In this document: positions 17,008 to 24,779 of the stretch, piece by piece | How the letters are laid out: the number at the start of each line of letters is the position of its first letter | Numbering within the stretch: position 1 is the stretch's first letter | Source of the DNA: JBFAPK01 sp040676675 | Lineage (GTDB): Bacteria > Actinomycetota > Actinomycetes > Mycobacteriales > Micromonosporaceae | Assembly (NCBI RefSeq): GCF_040676675.1 | Contig: NZ_JBFAPK010000008.1 | Coordinates: 124,001-188,000, forward strand | Direction: 5' to 3' | DNA: 64,000 nucleotides | Position numbers and translations under genes: made by a program | Notes under the pieces: model-generated | Told to the model about the DNA's origin: nothing | Databases searched by the model: none | The model's input: the letters and a program-made list of their open reading frames with translations, nothing else

Positions 17008-18176
17008 CCGCCCCCGACCACCGGCGCACGACCGCCCCGGACCACGGGCGGACGACCGCGCCCGACCACCGGGCCGTCACCACGGACGAACCCGTCGCCG
17101 ATACCCCCATGCTCGACGCCCACCTCGTCGTGCAGCGCGGCGGGTTCCGGCTCGACCTCGCCCTGCGGATCGGCGCCGGCGAGGTCGTCGCGCTGCTCGG
17201 CCCGAACGGCGCGGGCAAGACCACCGCGCTGCGGACGCTCGCCGGCCTGACCCCGTTGCACGCCGGACACGTGACCCTGGGCGGTCGGGACCTCGACCGG
17301 CCCGGCGCGCGACGGTGGATGCCGCCCGAGCGGCGCCCGATCGGCGTGGTCTTCCAGGACTACCTGCTCTTTCCCCACCTGAGCGCGCTGGACAACGTCG
17401 CCTTCGGACCGCGCCGGCACGGTCTCGGCCGCCAGCGCGCCCGCGAGGTCGCCGCCGCCTGGCTCGCCCGGATGGGGCTGGCCGACCACGCCCGCCGCAG
17501 GCCGCGGCAGCTCTCCGGCGGGCAGGCCCAGCGGGTGGCGCTGGCCCGCGCCCTCGCGGTCGAGCCGGCGCTGCTGCTCCTCGACGAGCCGCTCGCCGCC
17601 CTCGACGCCAGCACCCGCCTCGACACCCGCGCCCAGCTGCAACGGCATCTCGGCGCGCATCCGGGGGCGACCCTGCTGGTCACCCACGACCCGCTCGACG
17701 CGCTCGTCCTCGCCGACCGGCTCGTCATCGTCGAGAACGGCCGGGTCGTCCAGGAGGGCGACGCCGCCACCATCACCGCGCAACCCCGTACCGACTACGT
17801 GGCCCGACTCGTCGGGCTCAACCTGCACCGGGGCCACGCCGACGGCCACACCGTACGGATCGGGGCCGGCTTCGCCCTCACCACCGCCGGCCGGTACCGG
17901 GACGAGGTCTTCGTCGCGTACCCGCCCTCGGCCGTCGCCCTCTATCCGCGCCGCCCGGACGGCAGCCCGCGCAACGTCTGGCCGGCGACCATCGCGGGCA
18001 TCCAACGGCACGGGGACAACCTGCGCATCCAGCTCGATGGCGCGGTCGACGTGGCCGCCGACGTCACCCCGGCCGCCGCCGCACAGCTGCGGCTCGCCCC
18101 GGGGCAGCCGCTCTGGGCCTCGGTGAAGGCGACCGAGGTCCGGGTCTATCCGGCGGCGCCGGAGGCGCGGGCCTGA
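17004..18176 (+). CDS. modC: Molybdate ABC transporter ATP-binding protein with a repeat-bearing N-terminus
   Basis: 390 residues from an ATG at 17004 (ATGA overlap with modB). The ATPase core has Walker A GPNGAGKTT, signature LSGGQAQRVALARALA and Walker B LLLLDEPLAALD. The C-terminal part (from about residue 270) is TOBE-like. Residues 2-25 are three tandem copies of an 8-residue unit, TAPDH(R/G)RT, encoded by a 24-bp DNA repeat. The ABC domain proper begins near MLDAHLVVQRGG, so the first 35 residues are an appendage. A later ATG at 17109 lacks a ribosome-binding site. Confidence 0.9.
   Translation: MTAPDHRRTTAPDHGRTTAPDHRAVTTDEPVADTPMLDAHLVVQRGGFRLDLALRIGAGEVVALLGPNGAGKTTALRTLAGLTPLHAGHVTLGGRDLDRPGARRWMPPERRPIGVVFQDYLLFPHLSALDNVAFGPRRHGLGRQRAREVAAAWLARMGLADHARRRPRQLSGGQAQRVALARALAVEPALLLLDEPLAALDASTRLDTRAQLQRHLGAHPGATLLVTHDPLDALVLADRLVIVENGRVVQEGDAATITAQPRTDYVARLVGLNLHRGHADGHTVRIGAGFALTTAGRYRDEVFVAYPPSAVALYPRRPDGSPRNVWPATIAGIQRHGDNLRIQLDGAVDVAADVTPAAAAQLRLAPGQPLWASVKATEVRVYPAAPEARA
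17007..17078 (+). repeat. Three tandem 24-bp repeats inside the modC 5' end
   Basis: Units at 17007-17030, 17031-17054 and 17055-17078 each encode TAPDH followed by two or three variable residues. The third unit is degraded at its end. The repeat is in frame, so expansion or contraction would not disrupt modC. Confidence 0.8.
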
Positions 18177-18445
18177 CGCCGTACCTACTATTCCTATTCA
18201 AATACTGGGATATGCGGGTCGGTGGATTGACGGCCGGTCGGGGCGCTGGTGCACTGATCACATGCCCGCCCTCCCGCTGCTGACGCGACGTCGGTACGTG
18301 GACTACGGGCGGCTCGCGGCCACCGCGTGTCGGTGACCGCCTGACGACGCGAGCCGGCCACGCCAGCGGCCGGCCGCCGTACCGCGCCCGCCCCGGCGTG
18401 CGCGGGCCTCGCCGGCCCCGTCCGGCCCTGTGATCTCCCACTTTC
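18177..18445. other. Gene-free stretch with an AT-rich island, upstream of the sulfate-exporter genes
   Basis: No convincing gene between modC and the small gene at 18509. Bases 18185-18213 (around CTATTCCTATTCAAATACTG) are strikingly AT-rich for this genome and contain a rough inverted pair, TATTCC and GGGATA, as in an operator or promoter. The rest is GC-rich without recognisable features. Confidence 0.4.
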
Positions 18446-18479
18446 CAGCGGCGCCGGCCGTACCGTGCCGGCGCCGCTG
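18446..18479 (+). promoter_or_regulatory. Stable hairpin in the leader of the sulfate-exporter operon
   Basis: CAGCGGCGCCGGC (18446-18458) and GCCGGCGCCGCTG (18467-18479) form a perfect 13-bp stem with an 8-base loop. It ends 29 bases before the ATG at 18509. It may be a terminator/attenuator in the leader. No known riboswitch consensus was recognised. Confidence 0.5.
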
Positions 18480-18508
18480 TCCCCGCACGGCCTGAGAAGG
18501 AGCCGGCA

Positions 18509-18649
18509 ATGAGCGACGAGACCCCCACCCCCGCACCGCCGCCCGGACGCGCCGCGTGGATCAGCGAGGACTGGGCCGCCACCGTGGTGGGCCTGGTGCT
18601 GCTGGTGCTGATCCTCACCGGCGTCGTCTCGAAGGGGGTGCTCCAGTAG
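18509..18649 (+). CDS. 46-residue single-TM small protein coupled to the sulfate exporter
   Basis: The ATG at 18509 follows GAGAAGGAG. The protein has a Pro-rich cytosolic N-terminus (TPTPAPPPGRAAW), then ISEDWAATVVGLVLLVLILT, which is a single TM helix with an acidic entrance, and a short GVVSKGVLQ tail. Its TAG (18647-18649) shares its last G with the GTG of the next gene, so the two are tightly coupled. I infer it is an accessory subunit of the downstream permease. No domain name is known to me. Confidence 0.75.
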   Translation: MSDETPTPAPPPGRAAWISEDWAATVVGLVLLVLILTGVVSKGVLQ

Positions 18650-19815
18650 TGACGACCTCCTCCACCGACGACGTCCGTCCCGCCCCGACACCCGTCAACG
18701 AGACCGACGCGCTGGCCCCCGAACCCGACCGCCCCGGCGCCGTCTCCTGGCCCGCGGTCGCCGCCGCGCTCGCCGTCGTCCTCGCCCTGGCGTACCTGAC
18801 GAAGTACCTGGACAAGAACGTCCCCGAGTGGCTCGCCGACACGAGCCTCGCCCGGATCGCCAAGTCCGTCGAGTACCCCGTGTACGCGATCGCGATCGGG
18901 CTGCTCGGCAACCTCGTGCTCACCGCCACCGGCGTACGCGACCGCCTGGCGTCGGCGTTCCGCACCGAGTTCTTCATCAAGACCGGCCTCGTCCTGCTCG
19001 GGGTTTCGATCAACCTCTCGCTGCTCGTCACCGCCGCCGGACCGGCGATCGTCCAGGCGCTCCTGCTCATCAGCGGCGTCTTCCTGTTCGCCTGGTGGAT
19101 CGGCGGCCGGCTCGGCCTCGACGACCGGCTCCGGGCGCTGCTCGCGTCGGCCGTGTCGATCTGCGGGGTCAGCGCGGCCATCGCCGCCGCCGGGGCGGTC
19201 CGCGCCCGCCGCGAGCAGCTGGCGTACGCGGCCAGCCTGGTGATCCTGTTCGCCCTGCCGTCCATCTTCCTGCTGCCGTGGCTGGCGGACGTCCTGGGCC
19301 TCGGTGACGCGGTCGCGGGCGCCTGGATCGGCGGCAACATCGACACCACCGCGGCGGTGACCGCCGCCGGCGCGCTCGCCGGCGAGGACGCGTTGAGGAT
19401 CGCCACCATCGTGAAGGTCACCCAGAACGCGCTCATCGGCGTGGTCGCCGTGGCGCTCACCGCCTACTTCGCCTACCGCGTCGAGCGCCGTACGGACGCC
19501 GCGCGACCCCGGCCGGTCGAGCTGTGGCACCGGTTCCCGAAGTTCGTGCTCGGGTTCGTCGCCGCCTCGATCATCGGCACGGTCTACGCGAACTCGGTCC
19601 CCGCCGCCGAGAACACCGCGACCCAGGCGGTCGCGGCGAACTTCCGTACCTGGTTCCTCATCCTGGCGTTCGTCTCCATCGGACTCGAGTTCCGGCTCAC
19701 CGCGCTGCGCGAGGCGGGGTGGCGCCCGATCGCGGTCTTCGCCAGCGCCACCGTCGCGAACATCCTCCTGGCCCTGGCGTTGGCCGCCGTGCTCTTCCGG
19801 GGCTTCACCGTCTGA
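18649..19815 (+). CDS. YeiH/PSE-type putative sulfate exporter family membrane protein
   Basis: 388 residues from a GTG at 18649 sharing a base with the preceding stop. It has about ten TM segments in the Cons_hypoth698 (YeiH) pattern, with SVSICGVSAAIAAAGAVRAR and the half-repeat GAWIGGNIDTTAAVTAAGAL. YeiH-like proteins are assigned to sulfate or sulfite export, largely by genetics. The N-terminal 35 residues are acidic and disordered. It forms a two-gene operon with the 46-residue protein. Substrate assignment is by family only. Confidence 0.85.
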   Translation: MTTSSTDDVRPAPTPVNETDALAPEPDRPGAVSWPAVAAALAVVLALAYLTKYLDKNVPEWLADTSLARIAKSVEYPVYAIAIGLLGNLVLTATGVRDRLASAFRTEFFIKTGLVLLGVSINLSLLVTAAGPAIVQALLLISGVFLFAWWIGGRLGLDDRLRALLASAVSICGVSAAIAAAGAVRARREQLAYAASLVILFALPSIFLLPWLADVLGLGDAVAGAWIGGNIDTTAAVTAAGALAGEDALRIATIVKVTQNALIGVVAVALTAYFAYRVERRTDAARPRPVELWHRFPKFVLGFVAASIIGTVYANSVPAAENTATQAVAANFRTWFLILAFVSIGLEFRLTALREAGWRPIAVFASATVANILLALALAAVLFRGFTV

Positions 19816-19823
19816 CCGGTGCC

Positions 19824-19864
19824 CCGCGGGTCACGCCGTCCGTGCCGGACGGTGTGACCCGCGG
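19824..19864 (+). terminator. Terminator hairpin after the sulfate-exporter gene
   Basis: An 18-bp stem with one wobble pair: the left arm 19824-19841 begins CCGCGGGTCAC and the right arm 19847-19864 ends GTGACCCGCGG, with a 5-base loop. It starts nine bases after the stop codon. Confidence 0.75.
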
Positions 19865-19987
19865 ACCGCGCGGTGTTCCCGGCCGTGCACGGGTGGTCCG
19901 GACCCCGCGCGGTGAATCGAGGTCGCGCGGGCGGTGCCTTGCGGGCCGGCGGTGCTCCGTCGGGTGGCGGTGCCTTGCGGGCGGCTG

Positions 19988-20737
19988 TCAGACGGGCGTG
20001 CTCGCCCGGGTGGCCGGGGCCGACCGGAGCCGGAGGTGCCGTTCGGTGAGCGCACCGAAGAGCAGTCCGAGGGTGGCCCAGGTGACGAACTGGGTGCCGA
20101 GCGACGCCAGCCGGAACTTCCAGAGCACGAGGGCGGGGAAACCGTCGGGCACCTCGCCGATCGTCGGCAGCGCCAGCTGGACGACGGCGACGAGGACCGC
20201 GTACGCCCCGACGGCCAGGATGGTCGCGTTCCACGCGCCGTACCGCCCGTGCAGCCAGCGCCCCAGCTGCAGGGCGAGGAGCCCGACGGCCACCGCGATC
20301 ACGATCATGAGGAAGTAGAGGCCGGTCCGCTGGTCGAGGGTGTCCGGGTCACCGGTCGCGGGCGGGTTGGCCGGGTACTTGAGGAAGGGTACGAACGCGA
20401 CGGTCAGGAAGCCGCCGAGCCCGACGAGCGCGGCGGTCGCTCGGGCGTCGAACCGGCCGATCCGCCCGTACGCGACCGCGAAGGCGAGCGCGAACAGGCC
20501 GCCGAGCGCGACCCCGTACACCAGGGTCGCGGTGGCCAGGCCGAGCGTGCTCTGCACCGCGCGGCCGACCAGTTCCGGCTCGCCGGCCTCGCCGTGCGAA
20601 TGGCCGTGGGCGGACTCGAAGCCGATGGCCTGGCCGAGCGGACCCTCGCCGAAGAGCGTGGCGAACAGGTACGCGGCGACGCCGGCGACCAGGCCGACGA
20701 GCATGCCCCGGACCAGCAGTGAGCGTGCGGACAGCAT
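19988..20737 (-). CDS. cbtA: CbtA family cobalt transporter subunit
   Basis: 249 residues with about seven TM helices. The N-terminal segment ends in a His-rich loop (FESAHGHSHGEAGEPE, about residues 40-55) suited to binding Co2+ or Ni2+. Then come VYGVALGGLFALAFAVAYGR and later helices typical of CbtA. CbtA and CbtB form a predicted cobalt uptake system, often under cobalamin riboswitch control, as here. It is downstream of cbtB with a 21-bp gap. It should supply cobalt for B12 synthesis. Confidence 0.88.
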   Translation of the reverse strand: MLSARSLLVRGMLVGLVAGVAAYLFATLFGEGPLGQAIGFESAHGHSHGEAGEPELVGRAVQSTLGLATATLVYGVALGGLFALAFAVAYGRIGRFDARATAALVGLGGFLTVAFVPFLKYPANPPATGDPDTLDQRTGLYFLMIVIAVAVGLLALQLGRWLHGRYGAWNATILAVGAYAVLVAVVQLALPTIGEVPDGFPALVLWKFRLASLGTQFVTWATLGLLFGALTERHLRLRSAPATRASTPV

Positions 20738-20758
20738 GGGAGATGCCTTCCGCCGCGC

Positions 20759-20983
20759 TCAGTGGCAGGGGAAGCCGAGCAGGTGACGGCCGTCGTGCAC
20801 GAACTCGTGCACCGTCTCGCCGGCGAAGACCGAGAGCACGCCCTGCTCGACGCCGACGAAGTAGAGCAGCACGAGGGCGAGGACCGCGCCGAAGACGGCC
20901 CAGGGCAGGACCTGCCGCAGCGGAATCGCGGTCGGTACCGGGACCGGTACGGCGGTGGGGGCGGGCAGCGACACGTCGGCCAT
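20759..20983 (-). CDS. cbtB: CbtB domain-containing cobalt transporter subunit
   Basis: 74 residues. The ATG at 20983 follows AGGAGG. A Pro/Val-rich start precedes one TM helix (VLPWAVFGAVLALVLLYFVG), and the C-terminus carries the CbtB metal motif HEFVHDGRHLLGFPCH, four His plus one Cys. CbtB partners CbtA in cobalt uptake. It is the first gene behind a cobalamin riboswitch, so expression should fall when adenosylcobalamin is plentiful. Confidence 0.9.
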   Translation of the reverse strand: MADVSLPAPTAVPVPVPTAIPLRQVLPWAVFGAVLALVLLYFVGVEQGVLSVFAGETVHEFVHDGRHLLGFPCH

Positions 20984-21023
20984 GGTGGGAACCTCCTGGG
21001 ATCACGCGTCCCGTAGCGGTGTC

Positions 21024-21130
21024 CGTGACGGCGGAGGGTCTGACTCCCGGACCGCCGGATGGTGTCTCCGGTGACCGGTTACAGTGGCGCGACCGTGCCG
21101 GGATCTCACCGGCTTCCTTCCACCGTCACG
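21024..21130 (-). ncRNA. Cobalamin riboswitch controlling cbtB-cbtA
   Basis: On the minus strand the leader carries the family landmarks in order: GGAAGCCGGTGAGA, CCCGGCACGGTCGCGCCACTG, and GGGAGTCAGACCC. A closing P1 stem is visible, CGTGACGG (complement of 21123-21130) pairing with CCGTCACG (complement of 21024-21031). This matches the conserved core of B12-sensing riboswitches. It ends 40 bases before the cbtB start, so translational sequestration of its AGGAGG is the likely mode. Confidence 0.93.
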
Positions 21131-21141
21131 CTGTGCCCCGG

Positions 21142-21170
21142 ACGCTACGGCCGGTGGCGCCGGGTGTCAA
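21142..21170 (-). promoter_or_regulatory. Sigma-A-type promoter of the riboswitch-cbtBA transcript
   Basis: On the minus strand, TTGACA (complement of 21165-21170), a 17-base spacer and TAGCGT (complement of 21142-21147). The predicted start near 21135 lies just before the riboswitch P1 stem, so promoter and aptamer fit together. Confidence 0.75.
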
Positions 21171-21247
21171 CGTCGGGGCACGTGGCGTGTTATTGATCTC
21201 CCCGACCGGTGCGGGGGCCGCGGTCCGGATCGGAGGAGGTCGACCGG

Positions 21248-21817
21248 GTGAGCACCCGTCTGATGCTGATCAGCCACGCGGCCACGGCGGCGACCCGGTC
21301 CGCCGCCTTCCCGACCGACGAGCCGCTCGACGCGCACGGGCTGGCCGACGCCGCCGCGCTCGCCGGTGTCCTGCCCCGCGCCGACGACGTACGCTGCGGC
21401 CCGGCGCTGCGCTGCACGCAGACCGCCGCCGCGCTCGGCCTCGCCACCACCGTCGACGAGGGGCTGCGCGACGGTGACCTCGGCCGCTGGGCCGGCCGTA
21501 CCCTCGACGAGGTCGCGGCCGGCGAGCCCGAGGCGGTCGCCGCCTGGCTGACCGACCCGTCGGCCGCCCCGCACGGCGGCGAGTCCCTGCACGACCTGCT
21601 CGACCGTGCGGCGGGTTGGCTGCGCGCGCTGCCGGAGGGCGCCCGTACCGTCGTCGCCGTCACGCACCCGATGGTGATCCGCGCGCTCGTCGTCGACGCC
21701 ATCGCCGCCACCCCCGCGTCGTTCTGGCGGATCGACATCGCCCCGCTCACCCGGACCGTCCTGCGCGGCGGCGCCGGACGCTGGACCCTGCGCGCGACCG
21801 CCGCCCCGCTAGGCTGA
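21248..21817 (+). CDS. Histidine phosphatase family protein with an altered RHG motif
   Basis: 189 residues from a GTG at 21248 that follows GGAGGAGG. The fold matches phosphoglycerate-mutase-like phosphatases: LMLISHAATAATR replaces the usual LVRHGxT, CGPALRCTQTAAAL, LRDGDLGRWAGRTLDEV, GGESLHDLLDRA, and the second catalytic His in VVAVTHPMVIRAL. Both His are retained but the Arg and Gly of RHG are lost. It lies divergent from cbtBA and next to a BtuF-like gene, so a CobC-like role in cobalamin metabolism is possible but unproven. Confidence 0.75.
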   Translation: MSTRLMLISHAATAATRSAAFPTDEPLDAHGLADAAALAGVLPRADDVRCGPALRCTQTAAALGLATTVDEGLRDGDLGRWAGRTLDEVAAGEPEAVAAWLTDPSAAPHGGESLHDLLDRAAGWLRALPEGARTVVAVTHPMVIRALVVDAIAATPASFWRIDIAPLTRTVLRGGAGRWTLRATAAPLG

Positions 21818-21882
21818 CCTTCCGCCGCGCTCACCCGTACCGTTGCGCTGGCCCCCGGCCGTGCGTCCACGACTTCGCGCGA

Positions 21883-22620
21883 TCACGACGGTGCCGGCCC
21901 GGGGACCGGGTGGGCGAGCTGGGCGGCCAGCAGCGCCGGCGCCTCGGCCAGCGAGGGCCCGTACCAGGTCAGATGCCGCCCGGAGACCAGCGCGCAGGGG
22001 GTACCCGGGAACGCCTCGGGACCGTCGGTGGCCGTGAACGGGTACGGCTCGTCGGGGAGCACGACCAGGTCGGGGGCGAGTCCGCGTACCTCGTCGAGGC
22101 TCGGGCGGGGATACCGGTCGGCGGCGTGGCCGTACAGGTTGCGCAGGCCGAGGCGGCGCAGCACGTCCGAGGCGAAGGTGTCGCCGCCGGCCACGATCCA
22201 CGGCCGCCGCCAGATCGGTACGACGGCCCCGCGTGCCGGCCCGCTCGGCGGCGCGGCGGCCCAGGCGGCCCGGGCGGCGCGCAGCCAGTCCGGTTCGGCG
22301 CCCGCACCGAGGTCGCGCAGCAGGCCGGCCAGCTCGTCGAGGGCCGCGTCGACGGTGCGGGGATACGTGAGCCGGATCCGTACGCCCGCGGCCGCCAGCG
22401 CGTCGGCGTCGGCGCGGCGGTTCTCCTCGACGTTCATCAGCACCACGTCGGGGCGCAGGGCCAGGACCCGGGCGAGGTCGGGGTACTTGCTGCCGCCGAC
22501 GCGGGCCACGTCCAGGCCGGTCGGGTGGGTGCAGTAGTCGGTGGCGCCGACGAGCAGGCCGGGCAGGGTGACCGCGACCGCCTCGGTCAACGACGGTACG
22601 AGCGACACCACCCGCCGCAC
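21883..22620 (-). CDS. Helical-backbone metal receptor, BtuF-like, without a signal peptide
   Basis: 245 residues from a GTG at 22620 that follows GAGGAGG. The chain starts directly with RVVSLVPSLTEAVAV, the beginning of the first lobe of BtuF-type binding proteins, followed by GATDYCTHPTG, ALRPDVVLMNVEENR, and the second-lobe motif GGDTFASDVLRRLGLRN to LAPDLVVLPDEPYPF. No signal peptide is present, so it appears cytosolic, as in many actinobacterial BtuF-like proteins. A corrinoid or metal-chelate binding role is likely given the neighbouring cobalt genes. Confidence 0.75.
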   Translation of the reverse strand: MRRVVSLVPSLTEAVAVTLPGLLVGATDYCTHPTGLDVARVGGSKYPDLARVLALRPDVVLMNVEENRRADADALAAAGVRIRLTYPRTVDAALDELAGLLRDLGAGAEPDWLRAARAAWAAAPPSGPARGAVVPIWRRPWIVAGGDTFASDVLRRLGLRNLYGHAADRYPRPSLDEVRGLAPDLVVLPDEPYPFTATDGPEAFPGTPCALVSGRHLTWYGPSLAEAPALLAAQLAHPVPGPAPS

Positions 22621-22654
22621 CCGTGCCTCCTCACCCCGTGGCTGGGAAGACGTC

Positions 22655-22687
22655 TGGGGCGCGGGACCGGCCCGGTCCCGCGCCCCA
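22655..22687 (-). terminator. Terminator hairpin at the end of the lanthipeptide operon
   Basis: TGGGGCGCGGGACCGG (22655-22670) and its exact complement CCGGTCCCGCGCCCCA (22672-22687) form a near-continuous palindrome. It lies 47 bases past the last stop of the minus-strand operon. Confidence 0.75.
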
Positions 22688-22733
22688 ACCGACGGTACGA
22701 CGTCCCGTCGCGCCGCTGATCCGGCGTACCCGG

Positions 22734-22928
22734 TCAGCGGTCGAAGACGTCCTTGACGTGGTGCGCGGCGTCCTTCACCTTGTCGCCGGCCTGCTTCACG
22801 CTGGCGGCGTCCCGGTCGGTCCGCCCCTCGGCCTGCAGCCGCTCGTTGTCGGTGGCGTCGCCGTACCCCTCCTTGACGGCGCCCTTGATCTCCTCGGCCT
22901 TGTGCTCGATCTTGTCCTCGACGCTCAT
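22734..22928 (-). CDS. CsbD family stress protein, frame nested at the 3' end of the exporter gene
   Basis: 64 residues of the CsbD type: MSVEDKIEHKAEEIKGAVKE, then GYGDATDNERLQAEGRTDR and a Lys/Asp-rich amphipathic C-terminus. CsbD proteins are small, abundant general stress proteins of unknown biochemical role. An ideal AAGGAGG precedes the paired ATG codons at 22931 and 22928, which argues for independent translation. The frame is nevertheless continuous, without a stop, with the upstream ABC exporter, so a C-terminal fusion is also made unless ribosomes stop earlier. Confidence 0.7.
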   Translation of the reverse strand: MSVEDKIEHKAEEIKGAVKEGYGDATDNERLQAEGRTDRDAASVKQAGDKVKDAAHHVKDVFDR

Positions 22929-24779
22929 CATCGCCTCCTTGGCAGCTCTGGGTGTGCGACGGATGGATGCCCGGACGGCGGCGCGGCGAAACCCGGCGGG
23001 CGGGCCGTGCTGTTCGGGCGCACCGGTCCAGTGGCCGACGAGTTCGCGGTACGCCGCCGAGCGCCGCAGCAGCGCGTCGTGGCGGTCCAGCCGCGGCGCG
23101 CCGCCGTCGAGCAGGAGCACCCGCCGGGCGCGCAGGGCCGAACTGATCCGGTGCGCGATCACCACCAGCGTCCCGTCGCGGGCGGCGAAGCAGCTCTCCA
23201 CCCGCGCCTCGGCCGCCGGGTCGAGGTGGCAGGTCGCCTCGTCGAGGATCGCCAGCGGGGCGGGGGAGAGGTACGCCCGGACCAGCGCGACGAGCTGCCG
23301 CTCACCGGCCGAGAGGGTGGCCGGGTCGAGCGGGGCCGCGAGCCCGCCGAGCCGGTCGACCAGCGGCCCGAGCCCGAGCCGACCGGCCACCTCCATGATC
23401 TCGGCGTCACCGGCGGTGGGGCGCAGGTAGCGCAGGTTGGCCGCGAGCGGGCCGGTGAAGACGTACGCCTCCTGCGGGATGAGCACCCGGCGACCGGCCA
23501 GCACCGCCGGGTCCACCCCGTCGACCGGGGCGCCCGCGAGCCGGACCGTACCGGCCTGCGGCGCCAGCAGCCCCGCGATCACGGCGGCGAGCGTCGACTT
23601 CCCGGCGCCGCTGGGCCCGACCACGGCGAGGTGCTCCCCGGCGGGCAGGTCCAGGTCGAGGCTCTCCAGCACCGGCCGGGCGTGCGGCCCGTACCGGAAG
23701 GTCACCCCGCGCAGCCGCACCGCTGGCGCCTGCCCACGACCCGGCGCCTCCCCACGGCTCGGCGTTCCCGCGCCGCGCGGCGCCTCCGCGTGGTCCCGCG
23801 TTCCCGCGCCGGCCGGCGTCTCCGCCCCCGGGCCGGCCGCGGCCCGCAGGATCCGATCCAGCGTCACCACGAAGCGCAGCCCGCCGCCGGCGATCCCCTG
23901 CACCAGCGTGTGCAGCGCCGGCTGGAGCCCGGTGGCGACGTAGACCAGCGCCCCGAGTACGGCCCCGGCGGTCAGGCCGCGCCGGACCAGCCACGGCGCC
24001 GCGAGCAGCAGTACCCCGAGCGGCAGCCAGCCGCCGATCGCCAGGCTCAGCCCGCGTACCGCGGTCGCCCGCGCCACCGCCCGCTCCGCCGCGGCCTGCG
24101 CGTCGACGCGTACGCCGATCCCGGCCGTCACCTCGTCCTGCGCCCCGCACGCCACCACGTCCCGGTGCCCGGCCAGGGCCGTGCCCGCCGCCGCGCCGAG
24201 CCGCTCGCCCGCGCGGACGTACTCGCGCTGCCGGCGCACCATCCCCGGCAGGCCGGCGGCGAAGACCCCCAGCCCGACCAGGAGCGGTACGGCCACCAGG
24301 GCGGCGACGACCGGCGCCAGGGAGGCGAGTCCCAGCAGGGCGGCGCCGGCGGCGAAGAGGAAGCCCCGCACCACCATGACCAGGCCGGCGAAGGTGTCCC
24401 GGACGATCTCGACCTGGTGGGTCAGCCGGGCCGCCGCGCCGGTGTCCGGGCGCCCGCCCGGCGCGGTCGCCGCCCGCAGCGCACCACCAACCACCCGCCG
24501 CGCCAGCTCGTCCCGGAACGGCTCCACAATCTCGCCGAGGCAGCCGTAGGCCCGCCCGCTGCCGACCGCGCCGACCGCGATCGCCGCCGCCAGCGACCCC
24601 AGCCAGGCCAGTCCGGTGACCGGACGGCCGGCGAGGAAACCGTCGTCGACCGCGCGGGCCGTGGCGTAGCCGCCGAGCAGCGTGGGCAGCGCCTCGGCCA
24701 GCGACCAGAGTGCCAGCCGGCCGAGCGGCCGGGGCGCGGCGCGGCGCAGGAAGTCGGCCGTGAACCGGGCGGGGCTCAC
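22734..24779 (-). CDS. ramB: RamB-like ABC exporter, read-through fusion to a CsbD domain
   Basis: 681 residues from a GTG at 24779 that overlaps the ramA-like stop (GTGA). Residues 1-330 form a six-TM exporter domain and residues 370-590 an ATPase with Walker A GPSGAGKST, signature LSAGERQLVALVRAY, Walker B LAILDEATCHLD and the switch His in VVIAHRISS. The linker at about 335-365 is a low-complexity Gly/Ala/Arg run. After the ATPase there is no stop: the frame passes through RRTPRAAKEA directly into CsbD. It pairs with the upstream ABC protein as a heterodimeric exporter of the SapB-like peptide. Confidence 0.8.
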   Translation of the reverse strand: MSPARFTADFLRRAAPRPLGRLALWSLAEALPTLLGGYATARAVDDGFLAGRPVTGLAWLGSLAAAIAVGAVGSGRAYGCLGEIVEPFRDELARRVVGGALRAATAPGGRPDTGAAARLTHQVEIVRDTFAGLVMVVRGFLFAAGAALLGLASLAPVVAALVAVPLLVGLGVFAAGLPGMVRRQREYVRAGERLGAAAGTALAGHRDVVACGAQDEVTAGIGVRVDAQAAAERAVARATAVRGLSLAIGGWLPLGVLLLAAPWLVRRGLTAGAVLGALVYVATGLQPALHTLVQGIAGGGLRFVVTLDRILRAAAGPGAETPAGAGTRDHAEAPRGAGTPSRGEAPGRGQAPAVRLRGVTFRYGPHARPVLESLDLDLPAGEHLAVVGPSGAGKSTLAAVIAGLLAPQAGTVRLAGAPVDGVDPAVLAGRRVLIPQEAYVFTGPLAANLRYLRPTAGDAEIMEVAGRLGLGPLVDRLGGLAAPLDPATLSAGERQLVALVRAYLSPAPLAILDEATCHLDPAAEARVESCFAARDGTLVVIAHRISSALRARRVLLLDGGAPRLDRHDALLRRSAAYRELVGHWTGAPEQHGPPAGFRRAAVRASIRRTPRAAKEAMMSVEDKIEHKAEEIKGAVKEGYGDATDNERLQAEGRTDRDAASVKQAGDKVKDAAHHVKDVFDR

